The translations under genes and the position numbers were made by a program. Positions 24,545 through 33,490 of a stretch of DNA of 49,226 bases are shown here, piece by piece. Where the stretch lies: NCBI GenBank assembly GCA_913061505.1, contig CAJXSO010000020.1, forward strand, positions 1 to 49,226. The letters run 5' to 3'. Under the pieces are notes generated by a model that was given only the letters and a program-made list of their open reading frames with translations, ran no database searches and had not been told where the DNA came from. Source of the DNA: an uncultured Lutimaribacter sp. (GTDB lineage Bacteria; Pseudomonadota; Alphaproteobacteria; Rhodobacterales; Rhodobacteraceae). The number at the start of each line of letters is the position of its first letter. The first letter of the stretch is position 1.

Positions 24545-26590
24545 TTACACGTCTTTCATCAGGCGTAGCGCATCGTAAATGGCGGCATGGGTGTTGCGCG
24601 CGCTGACGGCATCGCCGATGCGAAACAGCTGAAACTGCCCCTGCGGGTTGCGCGCCACGTTTTGTGCACTGCCCTCGATCAGCGCGCTGTAATCCACCGC
24701 GCCGCCATTGCTGGAATGGGGCTTAAGGGCGAAATATAAATCATCCAGCGGCATGGTGCCGTAATTGATCACCACCTGGTCATAGGTTTTGTGGCTGACA
24801 TGGTCGCTGTAATCGGTGCCGATGGCCGCTTGCAGGCGGTTGCCCTGCTGGCTGACACCCAGCAGGCGCCGGGCGACGGTGAAGGTGACATCTTTTTCCT
24901 GCAGGCTGCGCATGTAGGGCACAAGGTTCATCGCCATGACATCGGGGGCAAAGCTGCGATCAGGGGTCATGATTTCTACTGTTGCGCCCGCAGCGGCGGC
25001 AACTTCGGCTGCCATCAGCGCGGGGTGATCGCCGCTTTCGTCGTAGATCAGCACGTTTTGGCCTGGCTTTGCATCGCCCGAGATCAGATCCCAGCTGCTG
25101 GTCAGCAGCGGGTTTTCTTCGGGGTTTTCAAAAAGCTGCATATTGGGCAAGCCGCCGGTGGCCACCACCACCACATCGGGCGCCTCGGCCATAACATCTG
25201 CCGCCTCGGCCCATGTGTTAAAGCGAAACACCACATCGCGGGCTGCGCATTGGGCCATGCGCCAATCGATGATCGAGATCATCTCGCGCCGCCGTGGGTT
25301 TTGTGCGGTTAACCGCACCTGCCCGCCCGGGTCTGGCTGGGCCTCAAACACGGTTACATCGTGCCCACGCTCGGCGGCCACGCGGGCGGCCTCTAGCCCG
25401 CCGGGGCCGGCCCCCACAACAACCACCTTTTTGCGTTTCGAGGCCGGGGTGATGACATGCGGCATGGTTTGCTCGCGCCCCGTGGCGGGGTTGTGGATGC
25501 ACAGCGCCTCGCCCGCCTGATAAATGCGATCAAGGCAGTAGGTGGCGCCCACGCAGGGGCGGATATCTTGCTCGCGTCCGGCCATCAGCTTTTGCACAAT
25601 CAGCGGGTCGGCCATATGCGCGCGCGTCATGCCCACCATATCGAGCAGCCCATTGGCCACCGCATGGCGGGCTGTGGCCACATCGGGAATTTTGGCGGCA
25701 TGAAACGTGGGCATGCCGGTGGCCTGGCGCACGGCGCCGGCAAAATCGAGATGGGGGGCATTGGCCATGCCCTGCACCGGGATCACATCGGTCATGGCGG
25801 GATCGGTATGAATGCGCCCGCGAATGACATTGAGAAAATCCACCATGCCGGTTGCGGCCAGTTTTTTCGAAATCTCCAGCCCCTCGGCCGCAGTGATGCC
25901 GCCGGCCTGCGCCTCGTCTGCGGTGTAGCGCAGGCCGATGATAAACGCGTTGCCCACCCGCGCGCGAATGGCCGCCAGCACATCCAGCAGCAACTGCATG
26001 CGGCTCTCTAGCGTCTGGCCGCCATAGGGCCCTTGCAGATCGTTGGTAAGGGGGGACCAGAATTGATCCAGCAAATGCCCGTAGACCTGCAATTCGATAC
26101 CATCCATACCGCCTTCTTTCATGCGTTCGGTGGCATCGGCAAAATCACTGATGATACGTTCGATATCCCAGTCTTCGGCCAGTTTTGGAAAGGCGCGATG
26201 GGCCGGTTCGCGGTGGCGCGATGAGGAGATCGAGGGCAGCCAGTCGCCCTTGTTCCAGGCGGTGCGCCGGCCCAGATGCGTCAGCTGGATCATCGCGGCA
26301 CAGCCATGTTCGTGCAGCGCGTCGGTCAGGCGGCGCACCCATGGCACAACCTCGTCTTTATAGGCCAGCACGTTGTTGAACACCGGCGGGCTGTCTTTGG
26401 AAACGGTGGCCGACCCTGCCGTCATTGCCAGCGCCACACCGGCCTTGGCGCGCGCCGCGTGATAGGCGATGTAGCGCTCTTTGGGCATGCCATCTTCTGG
26501 ATAGGCGGGCTCGTGGCTGGTGGTCATGATGCGGTTGCGCAATGTCAGGTGTTTCAGCTGAAAGGGCTGCAAAAGCGGGTCGTTCGACAT
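24545..26590 (-). CDS. FMN/FAD iron-sulfur oxidoreductase, N-methylproline demethylase-like
   Basis: A 681-residue enzyme of the trimethylamine dehydrogenase / 2,4-dienoyl-CoA reductase class. It has an OYE-like FMN barrel (about 5-370), an iron-sulfur segment, then a dinucleotide-binding domain starting [10 protein letters not shown] (about residue 390). Similar proteins demethylate N-methylproline in stachydrine and hydroxyproline-betaine breakdown. The iron-sulfur segment has C346, C352 and C364, but A349 stands where a second clustered Cys is usual. It is the first gene of a two-gene operon with the racemase-family protein. The ATG at 26590 is preceded by GGAGCACCCC. A palindromic site lies in its promoter region. 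Confidence 0.85.
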   Translation of the reverse strand: MSNDPLLQPFQLKHLTLRNRIMTTSHEPAYPEDGMPKERYIAYHAARAKAGVALAMTAGSATVSKDSPPVFNNVLAYKDEVVPWVRRLTDALHEHGCAAMIQLTHLGRRTAWNKGDWLPSISSSRHREPAHRAFPKLAEDWDIERIISDFADATERMKEGGMDGIELQVYGHLLDQFWSPLTNDLQGPYGGQTLESRMQLLLDVLAAIRARVGNAFIIGLRYTADEAQAGGITAAEGLEISKKLAATGMVDFLNVIRGRIHTDPAMTDVIPVQGMANAPHLDFAGAVRQATGMPTFHAAKIPDVATARHAVANGLLDMVGMTRAHMADPLIVQKLMAGREQDIRPCVGATYCLDRIYQAGEALCIHNPATGREQTMPHVITPASKRKKVVVVGAGPGGLEAARVAAERGHDVTVFEAQPDPGGQVRLTAQNPRRREMISIIDWRMAQCAARDVVFRFNTWAEAADVMAEAPDVVVVATGGLPNMQLFENPEENPLLTSSWDLISGDAKPGQNVLIYDESGDHPALMAAEVAAAAGATVEIMTPDRSFAPDVMAMNLVPYMRSLQEKDVTFTVARRLLGVSQQGNRLQAAIGTDYSDHVSHKTYDQVVINYGTMPLDDLYFALKPHSSNGGAVDYSALIEGSAQNVARNPQGQFQLFRIGDAVSARNTHAAIYDALRLMKDV

Positions 26591-26618
26591 GGGGTGCTCC
26601 GGGTTTTTGGGCGAGTTT

Positions 26619-26634
26619 TGTGAAAATGTTCACA
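26619..26634. promoter_or_regulatory. Candidate TetR operator between the divergent demethylase and TetR genes
   Basis: TGTGAA-AATG-TTCACA is a perfect inverted repeat. On the minus strand it falls just after a consensus -35 TTGACA (26639-26644), where the spacer of the demethylase promoter would be. A second small dyad, CTGTCAAGAACAG (26636-26648), adjoins it. Position and symmetry suit repression by the adjacent TetR-type protein. Confidence 0.65.
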
Positions 26635-26705
26635 GCTGTCAAGAACAGGTTCATGGGTGTATATTTTTCTTGCCGCTATCAGCTGTTGGCGGATAAGACT
26701 GGGCC

Positions 26706-27326
26706 ATGATGGGACAGCAAGACAAAGCAGCGGGGTGGCGCGGCTCGCGCGAGGGGTGGTTGGCCGCGGCCCGGCAGGCGCTGCTGGATGGGGGTGTAGA
26801 GGCCGTAAAGATCCAGCCACTGGCGCAGCAATTGCAGATTTCGCGCACCAGCTTTTATTGGTTTTTCAAAGATCGCGACGATCTGCTGAACGCGCTTTTG
26901 GCATCGTGGGAGGAAAAAAACACCGGTGCCTTTGTGCAGGCCTGTGGCGGCTATGCCGATAGTATCGCCGAGGCGGTGCTGAGCCTGATTGCGATGTTTT
27001 ATTGCGAAGAAAAGTTTGAGCCGCAGCTGGATTTTGCCGTGCGCAGCTGGGCCCATCAAAGCGCGCCTGTCACCGCCCGCGTGCATCAGGCTGACGAGGC
27101 CAGGCTGGCCGCAATTTGCGATATGTTTCAGCGGTTTGGCTATGCGCCGGCGCTGGCCGATGTGCGGGCGCGCACGGTGTATTTAACCCAGATCGGCTAT
27201 ATTTCGATGCAGGTCCAAGAAAGCATGCAACTGCGCCTAAGCCGCGTGCCGGCTTATGTAGAAACCTTCTGTGGCCGTCCCCCAACCCAGGCTGAAATGG
27301 CCCGTTTTTACGCACAATTGCCCTAA
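26706..27326 (+). CDS. TetR/AcrR-family transcriptional regulator
   Basis: A 206-residue regulator. The N-terminal HTH (about 18-62, with VKIQPLAQQLQISRTSFYWFF) is followed by a helical ligand/dimer domain with no further recognisable motif. It is divergent from the demethylase/racemase operon, whose intergenic region has a 16-base palindrome, so it probably controls that operon. It could also control the TRAP operon downstream. The start is ATG 26706 or the next codon, ATG 26709. Confidence 0.9.
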   Translation: MMGQQDKAAGWRGSREGWLAAARQALLDGGVEAVKIQPLAQQLQISRTSFYWFFKDRDDLLNALLASWEEKNTGAFVQACGGYADSIAEAVLSLIAMFYCEEKFEPQLDFAVRSWAHQSAPVTARVHQADEARLAAICDMFQRFGYAPALADVRARTVYLTQIGYISMQVQESMQLRLSRVPAYVETFCGRPPTQAEMARFYAQLP

Positions 27327-27762
27327 ATTGGCGCCAGCCCTGGCCAATGTGCGGGCGCGCCAGAAATAGCTGGAAATCGGCCTGTTATGGCCTAGCTCGT
27401 ACCACAGGCGCACAGGTAGCCCCAGCCCAATTTTGCAGGGCAAGGCCGCGCTATATATCTTTATGGTTGATCTTTGCTGCTCATCACTGGGGTGCGGGGC
27501 GCGCGGTGTGGCTGGGGAATTTGGCCAAAAACATAGACCAGATTAATGGTGGTGGGCTGCTGGCGCCTGTGCTGGAGACATGCCATCATGATTTTTATAT
27601 GTATAATAACAAAGCGATGCTGGGCATGCCCCCGCAAGATGATTTTACTTGAATGTCTGAATTGGTAAGCTAATTTCACCAAAGCGCCGCTCGCGGTTGA
27701 TTTGCTGCTTTGGCAGTTTGATCGCCGCGATACAGCCTTGGCGCGTTTTGGGAGGATTATTG
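27327..27762. other. 436-base noncoding leader upstream of the TRAP operon
   Basis: No convincing gene. Directly after the tetR stop is an imperfect dyad (ATTGGC...GCCAAT, 27327-27348) without a T-tract. The A/T-rich stretch around 27590-27612 holds a perfect TATAAT (27602-27607), the best promoter candidate, though no good -35 is seen. A 7-base-arm inverted repeat (CCAAAGC 27679-27685 / GCTTTGG 27707-27713) lies in the leader. GGGAGG before the dctP ATG is the ribosome site. Confidence 0.45.
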
Positions 27763-28890
27763 ATGACTGACAAACCTAAGATGGACCGCCGTTCATTTCT
27801 AAAGCGCACCGCATTGGGTGGTGGCGCGGTTGCTGGCACGCTGGCGGCCCCCGCCGTATTGGCGCAGGCGCCGATCGTGCTGAAAATGCAAACCTCGTGG
27901 GGTGCGGGCAACATTTGGCAGGAAATGGCCCAAGATTATGCCGACCGGGTCGAGCAAATGTCGGGTGGCCGCCTGAAAATCGACGTGCTGCCCGCGGGCG
28001 CGGTTGTGGCCGCGTTCCAGGTGCTGGACGCAGTAAACGACGGCGTGTTGGATGCGGCGCATTCGGTGCCGGTTTACTGGTATGGCAAAAACAAAGCGGC
28101 ATCGCTGTTTGGCACCGGCCCGGTGTTTGGCGGCTCGGCCACAACGATGCTGTCGTGGTTCTACGAAGGCGGCGGCAAGGCGCTGTATGACGAGCTGACC
28201 CGCGATATCATGGGCCTTGATGTGGATGGCTACATGGGCTTCCCGATGTTTGCCCAGCCCTTTGGCTGGTTCAAGCAAGAGGTCAACACCGTGGCCGACC
28301 TGCAGGGGTTCAAATACCGCACCGTGGGCCTGGCCGCAGACCTGCTGCAAAGCATGGGCATGGCCGTGGCGCAGCTGCCCGGCGGCGAGATCGTGCCCGC
28401 CATGGAGCGCGGCGTGATCGACGCGTTCGAGTTCAACAACCCGTCGTCCGACAAAGATTTCGGCGCCCATGACGTGGCCAAGAACTACTATCTGTCGTCT
28501 TACCACCAGGCCTCGGAAAGCTTTGAGTTCCTGTTCAACCGCCTGACCATGGAAGACCTGCCCGAAGATCTGCGCGCCATCCTGAAATACGGCGTCGAGG
28601 CGGCATCGACCGCCAACACCGCCAAGGCAATGCGCCGCTATTCGGCCGATCTGAAGTGGCTGCAAGAAGAGGCCGGCGTAACCGTGCGCCGCACCTCGAA
28701 GGAAATTCTGGAAGCCCAGATCCAGGCATGGGACAAGCTGATCCCGACGCTGGAAGAAGACCCGTTCATGAAGAAATGCCTGGACAGCCAGCGCGCATGG
28801 GTCGAGCAAGTGACCTATTACGAAATCATGAACGCACCCGATTATGCCCTGGCCTATGACCACTATTTCCCCGGTCGTCTGAGCCTGTAA
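27763..28890 (+). CDS. TRAP transporter solute-binding protein, Tat-exported, TakP-like
   Basis: A 375-residue periplasmic binding protein of the DctP superfamily. The N terminus has a twin-arginine signal (DRRSFLKRTALGGG, cleavage near AVLAQA). The mature sequence resembles the 2-oxo-acid/mannitol-type branch (for example VPVYWYGKNKAASLFGTGPVFGG), of which TakP of Rhodobacter binds alpha-keto acids. The ligand here is not certain. The ATG at 27763 follows GGGAGG; an upstream opening at 27697 has no ribosome site. It is the first gene of an operon with the two membrane subunits, an amidase and a hydroxyacid dehydrogenase. Confidence 0.92.
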   Translation: MTDKPKMDRRSFLKRTALGGGAVAGTLAAPAVLAQAPIVLKMQTSWGAGNIWQEMAQDYADRVEQMSGGRLKIDVLPAGAVVAAFQVLDAVNDGVLDAAHSVPVYWYGKNKAASLFGTGPVFGGSATTMLSWFYEGGGKALYDELTRDIMGLDVDGYMGFPMFAQPFGWFKQEVNTVADLQGFKYRTVGLAADLLQSMGMAVAQLPGGEIVPAMERGVIDAFEFNNPSSDKDFGAHDVAKNYYLSSYHQASESFEFLFNRLTMEDLPEDLRAILKYGVEAASTANTAKAMRRYSADLKWLQEEAGVTVRRTSKEILEAQIQAWDKLIPTLEEDPFMKKCLDSQRAWVEQVTYYEIMNAPDYALAYDHYFPGRLSL

Positions 28891-28916
28891 TCGGATTTTG
28901 AGATAAAACAGCATTG

Positions 28917-28942
28917 GCCCCGGCGGTTGTTCCCGCCGGGGC
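28917..28942 (+). terminator. Intercistronic hairpin/attenuator after the TRAP binding-protein gene
   Basis: GCCCCGGCGG and CCGCCGGGGC form a perfect 10-pair GC stem with a 6-base loop, followed by only TTT. It lies between dctP and dctQ. Such elements commonly protect the binding-protein mRNA and lower expression of the membrane subunits, giving excess binding protein. Confidence 0.65.
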
Positions 28943-28967
28943 TTTCTGGCAACGAAAGGGGAGCACC

Positions 28968-29552
28968 TTGATCAGGTTCATCCGTTTTGCCGACGGTCTG
29001 TCGGCATGGTTTGGCAAGGCTTTCGCCTGGCTGATCGTTTTGATGGCCGCGGGCACAGGCTATGAGGTTTTTGTGCGCTACGTCCTAAATAGCCCAACCG
29101 CTTGGGCGCTGGACGTGTCGTTCATCATGTATGGCACTTTGTTCATGATGGGGGGCGCTTACACCTTGTCGCGTGGCGGCCATGTTCGGGGCGATTTTCT
29201 CTATCGCCTGTGGCAGCCCAAAACCCAGGCCAAAGTTGATCTGGTGCTTTATATCATCTTCTTTTTTCCCGGTGTCTTGGCGCTGGTCTTGACGGGTTGG
29301 AAATATGCGGCCCGGTCGTGGCAATATGGCGAGGTGTCGGTGAACAGCCCCGCCGGCGTGCCAATTTACCAATTCAAAGCTGTGATCGTGGCGGCAGGTA
29401 TTTTGCTGTTTATTCAGGGCATTGCCCAGGTGTGCCGCTGCATTTTGGCGATGCGCACCAATGAATGGCTGGCCGCTGACGAAGACGTTTTGGAAACCGA
29501 AGACATCTTGCTGCAAAAAGCTGCGCAGGCTGAAAAGGATGCCCACCCATGA
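28968..29552 (+). CDS. TRAP transporter small membrane subunit (DctQ family)
   Basis: A 194-residue protein with four predicted membrane helices (about 12-35, 45-67, 88-110, 130-155), as expected for the small TRAP subunit. It links the binding protein to the large channel subunit. The best start is TTG 28968, after AAAGGGGAG; the next in-frame ATGs fall inside the first helices. An acidic C-terminal tail follows the last helix. Its stop overlaps dctM (ATGA). Confidence 0.9.
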   Translation: MIRFIRFADGLSAWFGKAFAWLIVLMAAGTGYEVFVRYVLNSPTAWALDVSFIMYGTLFMMGGAYTLSRGGHVRGDFLYRLWQPKTQAKVDLVLYIIFFFPGVLALVLTGWKYAARSWQYGEVSVNSPAGVPIYQFKAVIVAAGILLFIQGIAQVCRCILAMRTNEWLAADEDVLETEDILLQKAAQAEKDAHP

Positions 29553-30967
29553 CCGACCCCCAAATCGCCCTGATGATGCTGGGGCTTTTCATTATCTTTG
29601 TGTTTTTGGGCTTTCCTATTGCCTTTACCCTGATGGCCATGGGCATTGGCTTTGGCTATTACGCCTATTTCGATGCCCGCCGCATGTGGCGCGGATATGA
29701 TAGGCTGGGTGATGATGCCAGCTGGTGGGACCAAACCAGCCTATGGATAGAAGGGTTTTTCAATAACCGAATATTCGACTTATTTGTGAACCAAACCTTC
29801 ACAGTGATGTCGAACGAGGTGCTGACGGCGGTGCCGTTGTTCCTGTTCATGGGCTATATCGTAGAACGCGCCAATATCGTTGACCGGCTGTTTTCCACGC
29901 TGAATGTGGCCTCGCGCAACATGCCGGGCTCTATGGGGGTGGCGGCGCTGATCACCTGCGCGCTCTTTGCCACGGCCACCGGCATTGTGGGCGCGGTTGT
30001 TACGCTGATGGGCCTGTTGGCCCTGCCTGCGATGCTAAAGGCGCGCTACAGCCCGTCGTTTGCATCGGGCATTATCTGCGCGGGCGGCACTTTGGGCATT
30101 CTTATTCCGCCCTCGATCATGCTGATCGTTTATGCAGCCGCATCGAACGTATCGATCGTGCGGCTTTATGCGGCGGCGCTATTGCCGGGGCTGACGCTGG
30201 TTGGCTTGTATCTGGTCTATGTGATCGGGCGCGCCATTTTGCAGCCCTCGGTTGCCCCGCGCCCCACCAAAGAAGACATCCCCGATGTGCCCTTTGCCAA
30301 ATTGCTGGGCATGATCGTGACATCGTTCCTGCCCTTGGCGTTTCTGATCTTGGCGGTGCTGGGCTCGATCCTTTTGGGTCTTGCAACACCCACCGAGGCG
30401 GCATCGATTGGCGCATTGGGCGGTATTTTGCTGGCCTTCATCTACCGCGCCATGACCTGGCAGCGCATGCGCGAATCTGTCTACCTGACGGTGCGCACCA
30501 CCGCTATGGTGTGCTGGCTGTTTGTGGGATCATACACATTTTCGGCGGTGTTCTCTTACCTTGGGGGCGAGCACCTGATCTCGGATTTTGTGCAGGGCCT
30601 CAGCCTAGAGCCGTGGCAGTTTTTGATCCTGGCACAGCTGATCATCTTCTTGCTGGGCTGGCCGCTGGAATGGTCTGAGATCATCATCATCTTTGTGCCG
30701 ATTTTCCTGCCGCTTTTGGCATTTTTCAACATCGACCCGCTGTTTTTCGGCATTCTGGTGGCGTTGAACCTGCAAACCAGTTTCCTAACCCCGCCCATGG
30801 CCATGTCGGCCTATTACCTGAAAGGCATCGCGCCGCCGGAAATCAAGCTGACGCAGATCTTTGCGGGGGTTATGCCCTTCCTTGTCTGTGTGATTATCTC
30901 GATGGCGCTTATGTATGCCTTCCCGCAGATCGTGTTCTATTTGCCCGAGGCGATGTATGGCAAATAA
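29549..30967 (+). CDS. TRAP transporter large membrane subunit (DctM family)
   Basis: A 472-residue ion-coupled transport subunit with about twelve hydrophobic segments. Family landmarks include VPLFLFMGYIVERA, GILIPPSIMLIVYA and TPTEAASIGALGG. An extra hydrophilic stretch at residues ~42-75 precedes the first conserved motif, as in the larger DctM branch paired with TakP-like binding proteins. It overlaps dctQ by ATGA and the amidase start by 11 bases. Confidence 0.94.
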   Translation: MTDPQIALMMLGLFIIFVFLGFPIAFTLMAMGIGFGYYAYFDARRMWRGYDRLGDDASWWDQTSLWIEGFFNNRIFDLFVNQTFTVMSNEVLTAVPLFLFMGYIVERANIVDRLFSTLNVASRNMPGSMGVAALITCALFATATGIVGAVVTLMGLLALPAMLKARYSPSFASGIICAGGTLGILIPPSIMLIVYAAASNVSIVRLYAAALLPGLTLVGLYLVYVIGRAILQPSVAPRPTKEDIPDVPFAKLLGMIVTSFLPLAFLILAVLGSILLGLATPTEAASIGALGGILLAFIYRAMTWQRMRESVYLTVRTTAMVCWLFVGSYTFSAVFSYLGGEHLISDFVQGLSLEPWQFLILAQLIIFLLGWPLEWSEIIIIFVPIFLPLLAFFNIDPLFFGILVALNLQTSFLTPPMAMSAYYLKGIAPPEIKLTQIFAGVMPFLVCVIISMALMYAFPQIVFYLPEAMYGK

Positions 30968-32315
30968 GGCAGATATCTTGGCGCTGGACACGTCCGATTT
31001 ACGGGCGCGTCTGGCGCAGGGCGCGCTTTCGGCGCTAGAGGTGACCGAGGCCTATCTGGCCCAGATCGCCGCGCGCGAGGCCGATGTGGGCGCTTGGGCC
31101 TGGATCGACCCGGAATTTGCCCGCGCCCAGGCGCAGCATCTGGATGCGCAGCGCAAGGCAGGCCGCCCCCTGGGGCGGCTGCATGGCCTGCCGGTGGGGC
31201 TGAAAGATGTCATCGACACGGCCAAGATCCCCACAGAAAACGGCTGCCCGCTGGATGCAGGCCGCGTGCCCAGCCACGATGCCTTTGTGGTAGAGCGGCT
31301 GAAGGCCGAGGGTGCGGTTTTGATGGGCAAAACCGTAACCACGGAACTGGCCTTTATGCAGGCCCGTGGTACGCGCAACCCGCATAATCTGGCGCATACG
31401 CCGGGCGGCTCGTCTTCGGGTTCGGCCGCGGCGGTGGCCGATTTGCATGTGCCGCTGGCGGTGGGCACGCAAACGGGCGGCTCGGTGATCCGGCCGGCCT
31501 CGTTTTGTGGGGTCACGGGGTATAAGCCCAGCTTTGGCGCCATCCCGCGCCGGGGTGTTTTGATGCAATCGCACAGCCTGGATACACTGGGCGTGTTTGC
31601 CCGCAGCCCCGTTGATGCGGCGATGCTGGCCGAGGTGCTGTTTGGCTATGACAGCGCCGATGCCGCCACCACCCATGCCCCGCAGCCGCAGCTTTACGCA
31701 ACCGCCATGGCCCAGCCGCCGGTCAAGCCGGTGTTTGCCATGGTCCAGCCCCCGGGCTGGGCGCAGGCAGACCCGCAGCTGCACGCGGCCTTTGCCGAAT
31801 TGGCCGATGCGCTGGGCGAGCAGTGTTTTAGCGTGGCATTGCCCAGCGTCTTTGAGCAGGCCGCCGACATTCGCGAGCGGATAAATTTTGCCGAAATGGC
31901 GCGCTATTACTACCGCTACCGCCGCGATGGCGCCGATGTGCTGGGCGCGCGCACCACGCAGGCGCTGGAAAAGGGCGAGGCCATTCTTGCGCGTGATTAT
32001 CTGGCCGCATTGGACTGGCGCGCGGTGTTATACGCGGGGCTTGACGAAATATTTGCGCGCTGCGACGCCATTTTGTGCCCCGCGGCAACCGGCCCCGCCC
32101 CGCATGGGCTAGACTACACGGGCGATGCCATTTTCAACGGGCTATGGACATTGCTGGGCACCCCTGCCGTGACCGTGCCCGCCTTTACGGCTGAAAATGG
32201 CTTGCCCATGGGGCTGCAGCTGGTGGGGCCGCGTGGCCAAGACGGGCGCTTGCTGCGCAATGCCAACTGGATTTATCGTTGGCTAGACACAGCCACCGAC
32301 GAAGGAAAGGACTAA
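30957..32315 (+). CDS. Amidase signature family enzyme
   Basis: A 452-residue hydrolase. The Ser-Ser-Lys catalytic set is visible: K83 in GLKDVID, the GGSSSGSAAA segment (150-159) with the cis-serine, and nucleophile S176 in TQTGGSVIRP. The substrate is an amide or carbamate; GatA is unlikely because no gatB/gatC genes are near. The ATG at 30957 overlaps the dctM end, so it is part of the TRAP operon and probably acts on the imported compound. Confidence 0.9.
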   Translation: MANKADILALDTSDLRARLAQGALSALEVTEAYLAQIAAREADVGAWAWIDPEFARAQAQHLDAQRKAGRPLGRLHGLPVGLKDVIDTAKIPTENGCPLDAGRVPSHDAFVVERLKAEGAVLMGKTVTTELAFMQARGTRNPHNLAHTPGGSSSGSAAAVADLHVPLAVGTQTGGSVIRPASFCGVTGYKPSFGAIPRRGVLMQSHSLDTLGVFARSPVDAAMLAEVLFGYDSADAATTHAPQPQLYATAMAQPPVKPVFAMVQPPGWAQADPQLHAAFAELADALGEQCFSVALPSVFEQAADIRERINFAEMARYYYRYRRDGADVLGARTTQALEKGEAILARDYLAALDWRAVLYAGLDEIFARCDAILCPAATGPAPHGLDYTGDAIFNGLWTLLGTPAVTVPAFTAENGLPMGLQLVGPRGQDGRLLRNANWIYRWLDTATDEGKD

Positions 32316-32319
32316 ACAC

Positions 32320-32478
32320 ATGACCAAATTTCTGCCCTTTCTTGCACTTGCTGTGCTGGCGGTTTTCCTGTTGATCCTGGCGGTTAAGGTTGCCACGTTT
32401 GATCTGTGGGTTGTGGTTCTGCTGACCCTTGGTTTGGCAGGCTTTGATTTCTTCAGCGCCACCCGAAAAAAGGACTAG
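32320..32478 (+). CDS. Small membrane protein, 52 residues, function unknown
   Basis: ATG 32320 follows GAAGGAAAGGAC, and the frame ends five bases before the dehydrogenase start. The product has two hydrophobic segments (about 4-22 and 26-43) and a charged C terminus (ATRKKD). Tight packing between the amidase and dehydrogenase genes, with ribosome sites on both sides, argues it is real. A role as a small accessory protein in the inner membrane is only a guess. Confidence 0.65.
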   Translation: MTKFLPFLALAVLAVFLLILAVKVATFDLWVVVLLTLGLAGFDFFSATRKKD

Positions 32479-32482
32479 CCCC

Positions 32483-33445
32483 ATGTCGCGCCCCGTTTTG
32501 TGGATACCGCGCCGCGTATCTGATGCCACCCTTGCGCGTGCCCAGCGTGATTATGAGGTGATCACCAAAGACACCGACACGCCTGGAACCGCCGCCGAGA
32601 TTATCGCGATGAGCGCGCAGGCCGATGCCATGTTGCCGTGCCATTCGGAACTGTTCACCGCCGATGTGGTGGCGCAGCTGGACCCGCGGTTGAAAATCAT
32701 CGCCAACCATTCGGTGGGGTATGATCATTGCGATCTGCAGGCCCTGGGCGCGCGTGGTATCGTGGTGACAAACACGCCCGATGTGCTGTCTGACGCCACG
32801 GCAGAAATTGCCATGCTGCTGATGCTGGGTGCGGCGCGGCGCGCGGTAGAAGGCGACAGGCTGGTGCGCACCGGCGCTTGGGACAGCTGGTCGCCCTCGT
32901 TCATGGTGGGCAAGCAGGTAACTGGGGCGCGCATTGGTATCGTGGGCATGGGCCGCGTGGGGCGCGCCTTTGCCACCAAGGCGCGCGGCTTTGGGATGGA
33001 AATCCACTATCACAACCGCACCCGCCTGCCGGCCGATCTGGAACAGGGCGCAGTGTTTCACGAAAGCCTGGATACGCTGTTGCCGCAGGCTGATTTTTTG
33101 TCGCTGCATTGCCCGGCTACGCCCGAAACCGTGGATCTGCTGAACGCAAAAACGCTGGCCATGCTGCCTGCGGGTGCGGTGGTGGTCAACACCGCCCGCG
33201 GCGCATTGGTGGACGAGCCAGCGTTGGCTCAGGCCTTGGCCCAGGGCCATGTGGCGGCGGCAGGGTTGGATTGTTTCAAAACCGAGCCGGGCGGCAACCC
33301 CGCCTTTGCAGCCCATGATAACGTGTTCATGCTGCCCCACATCGGTTCGGCCACACGGGCCACGCGCGACGCCATGGGCTTTCGTGCGCTGGATAATATC
33401 GACGCATTTTTTGCAGGCCACCCCCCCAAAGACAGGCTGGTTTAA
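32483..33445 (+). CDS. D-2-hydroxyacid dehydrogenase (glyoxylate/D-glycerate type)
   Basis: A 320-residue NAD(P)-dependent oxidoreductase. The Rossmann motif is GIVGMGRVGRA; the catalytic Arg lies in NTARGALVDE, the Glu in FKTEPG and the His in LPHIGSATRAT. It is closest in style to glyoxylate/hydroxypyruvate reductases and D-glycerate dehydrogenases. The ATG at 32483 is four bases after the stop of the small membrane ORF, whose end AAAAAAGGAC supplies the ribosome site. Its place in the TRAP operon fits reduction or oxidation of a 2-oxo or 2-hydroxy acid released by the amidase. Confidence 0.92.
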   Translation: MSRPVLWIPRRVSDATLARAQRDYEVITKDTDTPGTAAEIIAMSAQADAMLPCHSELFTADVVAQLDPRLKIIANHSVGYDHCDLQALGARGIVVTNTPDVLSDATAEIAMLLMLGAARRAVEGDRLVRTGAWDSWSPSFMVGKQVTGARIGIVGMGRVGRAFATKARGFGMEIHYHNRTRLPADLEQGAVFHESLDTLLPQADFLSLHCPATPETVDLLNAKTLAMLPAGAVVVNTARGALVDEPALAQALAQGHVAAAGLDCFKTEPGGNPAFAAHDNVFMLPHIGSATRATRDAMGFRALDNIDAFFAGHPPKDRLV

Positions 33446-33459
33446 GGCATGGATGGCGC

Positions 33460-33490
33460 ATTGCGCGGCTTAGGGAATAAGCCGCGCAAT
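33460..33490. terminator. Bidirectional hairpin between convergent dehydrogenase and cysNC genes
   Basis: ATTGCGCGGCTTA and TAAGCCGCGCAAT pair perfectly over 13 positions with a 5-base loop. It overlaps the last codons of cysNC. No T-tract follows on either strand, so termination efficiency is unclear, but its place between convergent genes fits. Confidence 0.6.

Noticed and set aside
27347-27652. 101-codon frame in the gap before the TRAP operon
   Set aside because: No ribosome site, no domain, odd composition; more likely noncoding leader.
30957-32315. Calling the amidase GatA (tRNA amidotransferase)
   Set aside because: No gatB or gatC nearby, and its location inside a TRAP catabolic operon favours a small-molecule amidase.
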